This document shows, one piece after another, positions 22,501-33,019 of a stretch of DNA of 38,891 nucleotides; positions within the stretch are counted from its first letter, which is position 1; the number at the start of each line of letters is the position of its first letter. The translations under genes and the position numbers were made by a program. The DNA lies in assembly GCA_034698045.1 (NCBI GenBank), contig JAQGAU010000131.1, forward strand, positions 1-38,891, given 5' to 3'. Under the pieces are notes generated by a model, which made no database searches, was not told the origin of the DNA, and saw only the letters and a program-made list of their open reading frames with translations. The DNA is from Paramacrobiotus richtersi. Lineage: Eukaryota; Tardigrada; Eutardigrada; Parachela; Macrobiotidae.

Positions 22501-25500
22501 GGGTTTTCCGGGATCACGGGGCTTCCCGGCGGTAGACCCGGGTGGGGTCTGCATGCCCAGTCCGGCCTGGGATTGCTGGGCGGAGATGGTCGGGTTCGTG
22601 ATGAATGCCGTGACCTTATGGTGAACGGGGTCCCGCGGGTCCTCCAGGGCGGATAGGATCAACTGATCCAGCGAGAGTATCGGGATCCGGTAGTATTTGG
22701 ATAGGGATTTGGCCAGTGTGGACTTGCCACAAGCCGGCGGACCGTGAATGAGGAAGATGACCCCCTTTTTGAACTGTTCCTTCCGAACGTCAATCGCATC
22801 ACCACTCCCTCGATATTTATGTAATGCAGTGTCCAGCGGCGTTTTGATCACTTGTTGTAGCTCCCGGTACATCTCCCGTTTACTGCAGTACATCCGGGTG
22901 AAGACACTCCCGCGGGTCTTCTTTGGGAAGTGGTCCTTGAGGTGTTCCGGGATCTCCGATTGGCTAGCAATCTAAAAACCGACTAGGAAGAATCACCGTG
23001 ATCAAACGAAACAGTAGGTTTCGGACTAACCTCTGCCTCCCCGGATGGCTTCCCGTAGGCTTCCCACAACTCCGTCGGGAGTCCGGCTCCCGTCGCCCGC
23101 ACCGGAAACAGTACATCGCGCTGCCGAGTAAACTCCTCAACCTGATTCAACAATTCACATTCGCCAGCGAACTGAGCGTCCAACTCCAAGCAGAAGAATT
23201 CCACCGGGAAAGGGCACGGATTCTGGATGACCAGGGTCCGCTCCTGACCGGCAGAGTACGGAAGAATGGAACCGAAGCTGATCTTTTCCGATGAGAAGAG
23301 AATTCGAGGGATTTCTCCCGTGCCGGTCGCCCGGATGACTATGCTGTGACCCGCTCCGGTGGTGGCAATCTTCCAGGCGTAATTACACGAGCCAGCGTTG
23401 TTTGGTCGAAACTGGACCTATGTAATATTCGTGACCTTAATAGAACGGCTTCTGTGGCTTATCAGCACCAGTAAAGAAGCGTATAGTACCACAAACCTGT
23501 AAATTAACGGTCTCTTTTGGATCAAGCGGCCCGTTCATCGGTTGCAATATGAACAGCGGCCGACCGTTACGGGTTTCTTTCAACGCTGCCCTTTGAACGG
23601 GATCAAGCCCTCTGGCTAATACAGGAAAGTCCACATCCCGCCCGACGGCTTGCCATTGTATGGGGACATGGGAGGAGTTTGCCAGTTGGAGATACTGAAC
23701 GCTACAGAAGCCGCAGCGTACCAAACCGAAGTTGACTACTGGTGCTTTTGTCTGATTGGCGAGATGGCAGAGGAGGGTTCGATCGGATCCAGTCGGCCCA
23801 CACCCGAAGCGCAGTTCCATCTGGGGCTGCCGGATATCGGCTTTGACCTGTATAGGTACGAGGAAATAGGACAATATGCAAAGAAATATGGAGCGCGGGG
23901 CCCGTCAAAATGGAAACAACTCTTTAAAGACTTTCGCAAATATCGGTTCTGCTGATGGTTAAAGATGCGGCGCCGCTCTTTAAAGACCTACGTTCGCTCT
24001 CTTCAGTCTCTTAATGAATGTCGCTTCGATTTAAGAAATACTGAACCGGCAAAGAACATCTTTAAAGACTGACACCAATCTTTGAAGAGCCGTGAAGAAA
24101 GACTGATACCAATCTTTAAAGACCCTTTAAAGATTGGTGTCAGTCTTTAAAGACGTTCTTTAACGCGAAGAGAAAGATCTTTCTTTAAAATCTGGAATGT
24201 TTAAAGATAGTTTGGCGTCTTTAAAGAATCACAGGAAATCTTTAAACACTTTACCCAGAACTTTAGCGAAATTGCAGTCTTTAAACAGTTGTACCATTTT
24301 GACGGGCCTCGCGCTCCATAAAGAAATGGAGACTTTAATAAAACTGTATTATGCCACTATCAACAGTTATAATTATGCACACGTTAGGATCAACAGTTTG
24401 GATGGGTGACACAGAAGAATTACGAAAGATTTTTGAAGTAACTTACCACAATGGTAAATGTCGGACCATCCTGAATAACGAAGGGAACCGGGCATTCCGA
24501 ACACCCGAGCACATGCTCCTTGACAAGCCAAGTAAACCGCACGCTCGTACTTTGTCCGGATGCTAGAACGACATGTCGATCGAAATCCACGCGGATACTT
24601 TTCCGCAGGACATCGTTCGTCTGCACCAGAGCAAACTGTACACTCCACTGGGTTGGATTGGTGACACGGACAGTCCGGCACTGCGGCTCTAGGTTCGATG
24701 TGGACACGATACCAAAGTCCAAAATGTACCGCGGAAGGAGGGCGTAACTCAATATCCCGGGATATGGAACCGGAAGGATGGGAACGTCGCCTTGACCTTT
24801 GTCATTAGGGACACTTTTGTGACCTTTCTGAATCTGTCAAGAAACGCGTTGAGTATGACTGATAAATTCAATTACTATTCGATCTCGTAAGTTTTTGGGC
24901 AAAACAAAACAACAGCATGATTCCAATATAAAATATTGTTTGAAGTATTTTGGATGAGAAAAACAGTTCTTCAACTAAACTTTAGAAACAGTCCTTACAA
25001 CATTCAGAGATGATTGTGTGGCTTACAGATGTACTTTTTTGACGGCGGCCTTGGCCCACTTCCGTACAGCCTGTTCATCTGCTTGAGCTGCTTCCTGATA
25101 ACTAGGAATCGCCTTCTTCCCATTCCGGGGCAAATCCACTAACACATGCTTGAAAACCGCGTCGCCCGATACATTTACAATGGCGTCCGTATCATTCGGG
25201 AAGCACACGCGTAGAATCCGTTGAAACTTTCCGGGAGAACCAGGGAGAAAGGTCACGGGCAGTGATATCGTCTGGTTGGCTGGAAAGCGGCCGCTCAACG
25301 AATCAACATACAGTTGACCTGGTAAAGGACGGATTTCTAATACTTTTGCCCCACTTATGACAAACTCGACAATATTGGCAGAGGAGTTAGTCACTTTGAC
25401 ATCCGCCCGCTGGAGAGTGTCGTACAGACATTGTCCCATCTGAACGGCTGCTTGGACGACCACATTGTGTTGACATTTCAATGAAATATCTTCCTCGAGC

Positions 25501-25847
25501 GTTTCAACGTGCAACGGTAAACGGCGGAGACCCTCCCGGATGAGTTCGGTGCGCAGCTGTGCTAAAGGGTCCAGGAACCGCGTTCTGGGATCCGCGTCTT
25601 TGGGAACGACGGTATATGAGGTGGAGTCAGATCCCAAGTTGATGTCTGCGGGAGGAGGCGAAAAATGTCTGCCATTCTTTGATGAATCGGATTCTCTGAC
25701 AGGTGTCACTTCGTACAAGGCTGGAGTGTCGGGAATTCCTGCTGAAACGTTTTTTGGCCATTGGATGAAGTCACAGCACTCAGTACAAACTGAACTCGTC
25801 TGCTTCGTTTTACGCTTTCGCGCCGTATGTGCAACGCGCGCTTTCAT
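10519..25847 (-). CDS. HYDIN: HYDIN homologue, axonemal central-pair protein (13 exons, about 4,031 aa)
   Basis: HYDIN is a giant protein of the C2b projection of the axonemal central pair, needed for ciliary bending. Exons: 25847-25035 (provisional end), 24833-24447, 23847-23497, 23417-23031, 22971-21910, 21802-21563, 21190-19519, 18948-18374, 18007-17757, 17701-16353, 16015-15657, 15223-11276, 11220-10519. Phases match at every junction and the sum is 12,096 nt. The protein is a string of ASH/MSP-like Ig-fold repeats (DFGxV, ITNP and VTFxP-type motifs), with a P-loop domain near residue 723 and charged low-complexity linkers. Landmarks follow vertebrate HYDIN in order: LDLPRN, PRYILDFG, IQNPCPFPVEF, the kinase-like domain, HHFRWMLPP, TNPTLVPWDL, and the terminal KPRGPYT...WVYFL. 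The start at 25847 has an in-frame TGA six codons upstream. The N-terminal third of vertebrate HYDIN is missing. Exon 12 alone is 3.9 kb. Confidence 0.9.
18110..18360. repeat. AT-rich low-complexity stretch in a HYDIN intron
   Basis: T-runs and TTTTATT repeats fill most of the intron between HYDIN exons 8 and 9. A similar AT-rich, TAATTA-like stretch fills 19,095-19,500 in the intron between exons 7 and 8. The neighbouring exons are GC-rich, so both stand out. They look like simple-sequence expansion; I see no gene in them. Confidence 0.7.
21910..22971 (-). other. HYDIN: HYDIN exon 5: adenylate-kinase-like P-loop domain
   Basis: This phase-0 exon of 354 codons holds the nucleotide-binding domain that marks HYDIN. 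VIFLIHGPPACGKSTLAKS (Walker A, GPPACGKST) lies at about 22,743-22,717. It is followed by KYYRIPILSLDQLI, a Pro/Lys-rich insert, and CILPDDLLVQLISWRLYQLD with RRGAVFDGM. The same series (HGTPLSGKS, LSIDSIV, CVLPDELLVQIL, YRGVVFDGL) occurs in vertebrate HYDIN. The P-loop lysine and serine/threonine are intact, so nucleotide binding is possible. Catalysis is not shown. Confidence 0.85.
23887..24320. repeat. 434-bp fold-back element rich in TCTTTAAAGA motifs, inside a HYDIN intron
   Basis: The left arm begins TATGGAGCGCGGGGCCCGTC and continues with AAAATGGAAACAAC and TCTTTAAAGACTTTCGC. The right arm, read in reverse complement from 24320, gives TATGGAGCGCGAGGCCCGTC, AAAATGGTACAAC and TGTTTAAAGACTGCAATTTCGC. 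Near the centre both arms share AAAGAACnTC-TTTAAAGACTGACACCAATCTTT. The element therefore pairs with itself over roughly 200 bp per arm, with internal TCTTTAAAGA palindromes repeated many times. It lies in the intron between HYDIN exons 2 and 3 and ends about 40 bp from the exon 3 acceptor. No coding capacity is seen. It is a MITE or fold-back transposon by structure; no family is recognised. Confidence 0.8.
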
Positions 25848-25865
25848 GATAAGAGCTAATAATCA

Positions 25866-28063
25866 AACTGCTCGATTCATCAGTCTTCTGATGTTCCACA
25901 GTATTGTTCGTTCAGGAATATTATCTACCATCAATGGGAGCTGTGCGATGTAACAGCCACGCAGAAACAATTAAATCTGCTGCACAAACCGAAAAATGTC
26001 ACTCAGCACTCGAAAACTCATTTTTTGCAAAATATTCCTATAAGTAATAAACGCCCATTCTGAACCAACAACTGGAGTCACTGGACGATTGTTTAACATA
26101 GGCTGTTGCGACTTTGTTTACAGTAATGACTGTAGCCTTCCGTGCTTTGTTGGCGGCAGTACAGTTTTACGTGCCTGGATTACTCGTTCACAAAGTCTGA
26201 TCACGGTCGCTCGTACCGTATCGTAGCAACTTGACATACATACGCGAACTAATCGAAACGGATTCCTGATAATATTGTTCCTTTAAACCTCCCTATCAAA
26301 TTCATAATTATACAGTATTCAATGAAAAGTGCAACTTCGGAATTATTCATAACACTACGTTCTTCGTAATGCTCTACTTGTAGTACGTATCTGTTTTGAA
26401 ATGACAAATTAATGTGACCATTACGGCAGGAGCTTGTCCAGTCTTGGGAATTTTGTCATGTTGTAACGTTGCCGGAAATATGTACCAGACACCTGAAAAT
26501 TAACAGACTCACTGTCAGTGCTGAATTCATATAATTTATTTGTTCCTACAACAGTAATTATAACAACATGCAAAATTTTTACTGTTTCAATATGCGAGTG
26601 TATAACTAACTTTTCGCACAGCAACAACATGATTCCGACATATTTCGTTTCCTCACTTCGATTTCGTAGCAGTAGACTGTACATGTTTTCTACCATATTT
26701 CCAGCTGCCCCACCGATCCGGTTCTTAAACAGTCTACTGTATTACGGTGCTTAGGTGAATAGCAGTTTTTACAAAAACTATCTAGCACGAATTTCCTCCC
26801 GGCAATTCGAAGAACACCGCGGCCTAAACGCTGTACAGTTGTAAGCAAACCTGAAGAAGCACGACGCATAAAGGGATATTTGAAAAGTACCGTATATGCT
26901 CTCACCGTAGCGTCACCGATTAACTGAAGCCAGAAGGTCAGAGCTTGAAATTCCCGCCTTTATCAGTGTTGTGTTACTATCCCTTAAAAAACCTTACTTA
27001 CTGTTTACTGTTCGCCCGCACACCCTTACTTACTATTTACTGTTTTTAGCCGCGTATGCCTTACTGTTTACTTTACTGTTTACTATTTTCGCAGCCAACG
27101 GTTTACTTAGTAATACTAAGTAATACTTAGTAACAGTTTTTATTGGTCACTTTGAAACATACCTATTTTGCTAAAATCAGTAAATAGTCCGTAAAATAAG
27201 ATTTCGAACAGATCAAAATTTACTGATCTGACTTGATATGCGCCTGGGTGCGCTACCGCGTATCGGCTATAGAGCTTGTTAACGCCACTTCAGGGCGGGA
27301 GAGCGCAGCAGGCCCCGCAAACAGGAGTCTGGCGCTGCTACGAACAGATTATAACTGCATACGCCGATTTAGTTGAACAGTAAGTCGCTAGTAAGCCGTA
27401 TGAGACAGGTGCCGCGTTAGAATTTACTGTTTACTTTACTGTTTACTACTGTCACTTTCGCCCCGTCCAGCTGGAATGGGTCTAGAGGTAAACTTACTAA
27501 CTTGCTTTTAGTTAGGGTTCGGTTACTGTAGCGAAATAACAATAAATCTTTAATTTGTCCTGCTGCTCACGAGCCTGGTAGGCTGGTGCATGTATAATAT
27601 ATTTAATCCGAAAACTTTCCGATTTATTCCTTTCACACACAAAATGCGTAAGCGCACGGACAACTACATATTTCAAACCTTCAGGCACACCTTTTAGTCC
27701 GAAAATATCACGTCTGGGAACATGGTTAGTATGTTTGAACAATGTTGCTTCTAATTACGCTTGAGTCAATATGACCCAGACAGGTCTGCATAGTTAGGTT
27801 CATATTTCTGGGCTAGATCCGGAGAAACGCCACCGAGACGTCCTGTGATATCCGAAGCGTTTATGGTCACTGGCTTGTAAAATATCAACCGCAAATATGA
27901 TAACATGTCATACAATTGGTGGTCAACCAGGAAACAGCCCGCGTTGAAGATTTCACTAATTCCAGGCATCGAATACAATACAGTATAAAGGTACAATGAA
28001 GCAAATCAAGGCGGCTGCCGTCTAGTAGTTGCCTATAATTAGTCGTAGGCGTCATTCGCCTTG
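25866..28063. other. Intergenic, no gene recognised; TTTACTG-repeat patches
   Basis: There are no convincing exons on either strand and no N-terminal HYDIN exons that I can recognise. Short frames near 26,420-26,700 and 27,766-27,996 lack motifs. Between 26,985 and 27,150, and again near 27,420-27,450, the sequence repeats TTTACTGTTTACT-like units and TAGTAATACTAAG. Confidence 0.45.
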
Positions 28064-29063
28064 CTAACGCACGTCCAAACTAGCCGACTGTATAAACCAT
28101 TCATCGACATCAGGGGATTCTCGAAACCAGCATTCTACCGATCCGCTGTCATCACGGTCCACACGAATTAGCTTCATCCGGAACGTGATGATAGATGCAG
28201 CGCTCTCGTAGGTGTAGGTGTTTACTACGTAGATTTCTTTGTTTGGAGTTCTCAGTGGTCCCAGCGGTCCGTAAGGAGCCTTTGTTGGAGCGACCACTGT
28301 TCGGTTATTATGACGCCACATACACAACTCATTTGCCATTTCCATCATTTGTGCTGACAAGGTGAAGCGTACTTTGCACAACAATACCTCTCTACCGCCC
28401 TTCTCGATAGACCAGTTTGGCATTGGCACGCTAAACACATCGGCTGCACGGCGTACGTTTGGATGCAGGTTGTACCGCTTCAGGACTGTGGTTGTTCCAT
28501 TCCATGTTTCGTAGCACGCCACTTCTCCGCTGGATGCAAAACTCACATTAATAATGCTGAGAGTTGACACTCGGCCATGGTATACAATATCAAAGTGATT
28601 GCTGTTTGGCGGTAAGTTTTCAACGCGGACAAGTGTATGGCCCTGGTGGGTCCACGTTAGCGTATCGGAAGCATTTGCGCTCGAGGTTTCGCAGACAAAT
28701 GATGCTGTGTCGCCCATATTGGCGCGTATTATCACTGGCTGTGGCGATGCAGTGCTGGTGTCGCCGGTTGTTACTGCGCTGTTTGGCGGAAAGAGCAGAG
28801 TGATTTTATCGCCTTGCATGCTTCTGTTAGCGTTCCGGATGACTTCGTCCACTGTAAAACGACCGTGTAACGGTGATTAACCAAAGGTTATAACAATTTA
28901 CTCCAAACTTGACTACTAGCTTACACCTGGATTGTGCACTTGGCGTCGTTGGGTGCTGATCTGTAAGCAGACTGGGAGTTGTGCGCTGGGTGGGACGGCA
29001 CGCCAGAGTGGATGATCCCAGCCAAACAGACAATGCTACAAACACTCGTAAACCGAACGTCAT
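28064..29063 (-). CDS. Secreted two-Ig-domain protein (2 exons, 308 aa)
   Basis: Exon 1 is 29063-28925. It has a signal peptide, MTFGLRVFVALSVWLGSSTLA, and a Thr/Pro/Ser-rich linker. Exon 2 is 28851-28064. The phase-1 intron of 73 bp has a GTAAGC donor and a GTTTTACAG acceptor. The first Ig fold shows ASFVC, LTWTH, LSIINV and SSGEVACYE. The second shows VLLC, LCMWRH, ITFRMKLIRV and the classic DDSGSVEC. Several N-glycosylation sequons (NRS, NAS, NVS, NGT, NWS, NRT) fit an extracellular protein. No transmembrane segment or GPI-type tail follows before the TAG, so it is probably secreted. A further exon cannot be excluded, because GTGCGT next to the stop could act as a weak donor. Ig proteins of this size serve in adhesion, immunity or signalling; the partner is unknown. 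Confidence 0.8.
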
Positions 29064-29483
29064 GGGTTCTGGAAGAACAATTATACTCAGGAGCTTAGTT
29101 CACTCACGTGCGTGATGTGTTATGGTATTACTAAGCTCACACCCAGTAGGAAACGTTTGTTTTATCGGCGGAAAATATCACTGAGCTGTACAACAACGGA
29201 CTTGAAAGACTTCTGGTAGACTTTACCAGGATCGATCGGAAAGGCATCGTTACCAAGTAACAACAACATTTTACATACATGTTGCTGTTGAATAGCAGGC
29301 ATTACGGCAGTCCCTCCGAAGGAGGGTCAATATTTTTTCGAGAAAAAGTGTTCGGGAATCGAGATTACAGTACAACACGGGTACTTATGGTTACAGTTAA
29401 TTCTGATACACAAACTTTAATAGGCCAAAGCCATTGACAATACAGTAGTGCTTGCGCTGGTATCACTAAAAGTTTCCACAAAT

Positions 29484-30030
29484 TTAAACATTAAAAAAGC
29501 ATCCAAACTCGTTATCTCCACGCGTCCTGGTCATAACAGGAAGAGTTCCCAAAACTGCAGCAGCATTACCCTTAACAACAGCCAAACTGAAACGTTGCTT
29601 AAAAACGGCTGTAGACCGGGACTCCCCAGTCAACTCGCGAATCTTTCTACCCATGAACTGCATCATTTCCATAAAAAGAGGATCCAGATGTACCCAATGT
29701 CTCAACTGCTAACGGATAAAAAATGATACCCGGCTGGTCCAAAAACCCATAATGGCGGCGTTTCTTGTTTTCGGCAAGCTGCGCGGCATACCCAGCCTTC
29801 CTTGCATTTCCGTCTACGTATGAGTCCGCAACGGTATCCGAACAAGTCGCGTCCCAAGCAGTCACTTTCCCGTCTCGGACAGGCACCAGCGTTCTGCCAT
29901 CGGGTCTCCTTTTGTCTCTGTCGTACATCTCCAATGGTTCCAGATGGCAAGGGTAACCGGCACTTTCACTCGTCTTTTTCATGACGTGATTCAGCTCAAT
30001 ATGCCTTATTCGGTTAGTGGTTTTGGTAGC
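29484..30030 (-). pseudogene. RLE-type retroelement relic (copy C), frameshifted
   Basis: Reading on the minus strand gives RHIELNHVMKKTSES, then CHLEPLEM with DKRRPDG, TAWDATCSDTVADSY, AAQLAENKKRRHYG and FYPLAVETLG. The order and spacing match copy B (RHNSVND, KRPDG, VWDVTVRDT, EEKKNYY, FVPLACETFG). After ETLG the match continues only in a second frame, through FMGRKIRELTG and KQRFSLAVVKGNAAAVLG to GCFFNV and a stop. One frameshift near 29,700 therefore breaks it. Its tail is much closer to copy A (1-500) than to copy B. The zinc ligands and reverse transcriptase are missing. Confidence 0.75.
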
Positions 30031-30217
30031 GGTACTACCCCACTGGTAGTGGTGGTGCTGGTTTAACTATGTTTACTAGGTGATTGGAGCTTTTGATTGC
30101 TTTTTAAAGATTTAAATTTGTGCACAATTTTAGCGGTACCCATCGGAAGCATGTGTGCATTGTGTACGGCGCCTGCCTACTAAAGTATTGTGTTAGTGTT
30201 TATGGCATCGATGGCAA

Positions 30218-30353
30218 TAGACTGGGGCCCTCAGTAAATCACCTTTTTAACGGAACTCCTAACATTTCACGCTCGCCCCCTACGGCTGCACGGCGAGTAG
30301 GTGAGATGTTATGAGTTCCGTGAAAAAAGTGATTTGTTGAGAGGACCCAGTCG
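30218..30353. repeat. Long palindrome: two 60-bp arms around a 14-nt loop
   Basis: The left arm (30218-30277) and the reverse complement of the right arm (30292-30353) share GAGTTCCGT, AAAAA-GTGATTT, CCCAGTC and the inner CTCGCC/GGCGAG. By eye they match at about four positions in five, with small indels. The structure would extrude as a cruciform or fold as a long RNA hairpin. It starts 125 bp past the tyrosine-recombinase remnant, so it may be a terminal part of that element. Confidence 0.8.
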
Positions 30354-30477
30354 AAGTCATGCAATTATGCCACGTTTGGCTTCCCACATAAATGCGGCGC
30401 ATTTTTGAAGCGGAGTAATAAGCGTAACATCGCGTGAACCAGTGTAACTCAATGTATTATTTTGATGTACTCGTTAA

Positions 30478-31283
30478 CTACCAAAATATACTCCGTTGTT
30501 GGTTATTCTTGGAAATGCACTGTTGGAAGCAGTCGCTGCGCCAGTTACCCTGGGATTAAAGGACGTCTGCGGAAATGCCCAGAACGGAGGCATACGTTGC
30601 GGCAGCGTGCCGAAAGGAATGGGTGGATGCATTCGTTGATGGGAGGCCGGCGAGTTGTGAGGCTGCCCGTAATGTCGCGTTGAACCTGTAGAAAGACAGT
30701 GAAATCAAGCGGCGATGTTCCCGAAATGAAAACAACGGGTCAGAAGCGGTAGCCTTGGATTCTGTTAACGTATGAAACAAGGCCTGATATGGACATAAGG
30801 GTTGATCGGCATCTAGCTTCGGCAGAGGCAAAGTTATTCGTTCACCCTTGAATCGATTCGTTTTCAGAATCTCGCACGAAAGCATTGCACGAGATGCCGT
30901 CGCTGTACCATCTTTCACGCGTAACAACTTATCATAATTATTAACAAATAAATTTGAAGATCATAACAAACTGAAAAAAGCTACTAAACACGCTGCCCAG
31001 AATGCTTTGCTCACGTTCATGGGCATTTATTGAGAACTCTTGACACTAAAAGCAGTTCTGAAGGCGTAATCGGCCGTCGTTTATGCGGACGGTCAGCACA
31101 ACAGTGCTTAACACCCGCCAGTGTCTGTTTCATAGTGTAATGGCACAAATCTGGAGCATCAATATCGTGCAAGTGATGGTAGGATACGAGTGCGGCTACA
31201 TAATTAATAATGGAAGTGTATTTAAACGAGCCGTAGAAATGCGCAGTGTGGAGGCAGATTACATGCGGTGTTGCTGGAAGCAC
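30478..31283 (-). pseudogene. Tyrosine recombinase of the YR retrotransposon, broken
   Basis: The N-terminal core-binding part is at 31283-31017: SIINYVAALVSYHHLHD, then PDLCHYTMKQTLAG and RRPITPSELLLV. The catalytic part is at 30927-30478. There THSFRHAAATYAS carries the conserved H-x-x-R-H, followed after an in-frame TAA by QGNWRSDCFQQCI. In active family members this last block reads QGxWxSDxYxxYI, where the final tyrosine is the nucleophile. Here a cysteine stands in its place. The break between the two parts and the stop make it a pseudogene. Confidence 0.75.
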
Positions 31284-31365
31284 AGTAAGCTGAAAGCTTC
31301 CACAAAAGTTTTCAAACTTTTTTCATTGGTAAGACCGTGTGCGTTTCGAAGATTCCGCAAGAGCG

Positions 31366-32087
31366 TTAAAACGCAGATGCTGCAGCGTGTCCTCCAGCGC
31401 CAACAATTGGGTAGCTAGCAAAAGCAGACGCTGGTAACCGCGGTCCTGGTAACTCGTAATTAGAAGTAGACAAAAACACCTGACCAAATTTGCCGCTCTC
31501 ATTTAAACGACTAAGAACATCAGCCAGAACATTCCCCATTCCAGGAGAATATGTTGCAAAATCGAAAATCGTATTCAATGCTAGACTGAAAAACTTGCTT
31601 CAGCCACCACAAGGCGTCGGCATTATTTGTAGTTCCTCTGTTTAGGAACGAAACAGTCTGCGTGTTTTCTGATAAGACAACGACCCGGCATCCTTTGAAA
31701 CGCGGTGCTAACGCCAGCAATGCAATACAAGCGGCAATTAGTTCGAGGAAATTAATACTGCTCTTTAACGATGCGGCTAATTCGGGGGACTGTAACCAAT
31801 TTGGTTCGAAACGGCTTAGTAGCGTCTGGGTAGCTACCCAAGTGCCCGCCATCTATGTATTGCGCATACGCACCGAACCCTGAAAAGGATGCGTCCGTAG
31901 AAAAAGTTACTATGGGCCATACCCTTCCGAAATCGACAGGACATAAGCCGTTAACCTTCGGCGCAAACTGCTGCCACCACAGAAATTCGCTGCGTAACTC
32001 TTTCGTAATGCGAACATGATCTGTCGCACGTTCAAGAGGTGTCATTACATCAATAAAAATTCGAGTAAGCGTTCTCGCACCATACAC
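31366..32087 (-). pseudogene. RNase H region of the YR retrotransposon, frameshifted
   Basis: The first part (32087-31752) contains LRSEFLWWQQF and IVTFSTDASFSGFGAY with the first catalytic aspartate. A frame change near 31,850 leads to NFLELIAACIALLALAP (catalytic glutamate), VVVLSENTQTVSFLNRGT and then GNVLADVLSRL. This is the usual series for the RNase H of DIRS-like elements. In the second block SEN stands where active copies have S/TDN, so that aspartate is also lost. Confidence 0.75.
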
Positions 32088-32187
32088 AGCTTTGCTGCGA
32101 ATGGCGTGTACACAACGAGTACTTGCAGATCACGTTTAGTGACCTTTTTCCGCAAGCTGTAATCTTTGGCAGTTTCCGTTACTGCCG

Positions 32188-33011
32188 CTAGTTTCTCATC
32201 ACGCAGTTCAATTCTTTGAAGAACTTAATAAATAACCTGAGGAATACCATGCGTTGGGATGGGCCCTGAACCTTCTCCCACTTGACTGGAAAGCCTAGAT
32301 AAACGAGCAACGAAATTAAAAACGACTGCGCTTCCGCGCACTGCTGAAAAGTATCGGCAATCAACAAAATATCATCTAGACAAGCGACTATTTTGTAACC
32401 TCTCTTTTGAACCATACGAACAACCGAAGCATCTTTTCTGAAAAATAGAAGGCGCATTACTTAAACCAAAACAAAGAAAATTATCAACATAAAATTTTTC
32501 TCGTTGGCCGTCGAATGCCCATCTCAAACCCTAAAGTTGCCGGTGTTCCGGTCTGATCGGCACCCGGCTATAAGCAGATTTTATGTCAACAACGGCAAAA
32601 AACGTATTTGGGTCGCTTATAGAAATAACATTGTGGAACTGAATCAAAAGTGAACGGAACTAGTCTAATAAACGAATTAAGAGAACAATCAGCTGGCCTG
32701 CAACAGTCCGTTATCGGGCGAAATGACTCCGTGCCTTTCTTCGGAACAGCACCGATTGCTTTAACTCTTGGAGGCTTAAATGCTTGTTCAGAGGGGCAAC
32801 CGGTACCAATTCCATCTTTTAGAAGATTGTCAAGAAATTTCTTGGCAGCCGGATCTAGAGCGCTCTGGTAATTCTTGCACTCAACTGGGGAAACAACAGG
32901 AATGTCCTCTACCAGACTAAATCCGTTAGCAATTTCGTTAAACAACAACTCTTCGTCCGGGTCATGTTCTAATCCGAAACCCAATTTGTAATCTGACAGG
33001 TCAAAGAACAT
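32188..33011 (-). pseudogene. Reverse transcriptase region of the YR retrotransposon, broken
   Basis: The fingers part (33011-32586) reads ALDPAAKKFLDNLLKDGI, IGAVPKKGTESFRPITD and SLNSFI. The palm part (32457-32188) reads YKIVACLDDILLIADT, which is the catalytic xLDD box. It is followed by LGFPVKWEKVQGPSQRMVFL, matching the LGF-x-K-S-x-P-x-Q-x-x-x-FLG region of this class. The middle of the palm is interrupted between 32,460 and 32,585. Confidence 0.8.
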
Positions 33012-33019
33012 CGATTAAA

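Noticed and set aside
23650-23955. A 101-codon plus-strand frame across a HYDIN exon and the fold-back element
   Set aside because: It is antisense to HYDIN exon 3 and runs into the inverted repeat; no protein features.
26421-26696. A minus-strand frame with VNFQ-VSGTYF, resembling the HYDIN exon 3 end VNLQ-VCGT
   Set aside because: In HYDIN that match lies across an exon end and its intron, while here the resemblance is a few residues at an acceptor-like TTTTCAG. The rest of the frame does not match HYDIN.
27240-27400. A GC-rich patch considered as a tRNA or small RNA gene
   Set aside because: I could not fold a cloverleaf or find the internal A and B box promoter motifs.
27766-27996. A possible extra 3' exon of the Ig-domain gene
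   Set aside because: It would need a weak GTGCGT donor beside the stop codon, and the frame has no transmembrane or other expected feature.
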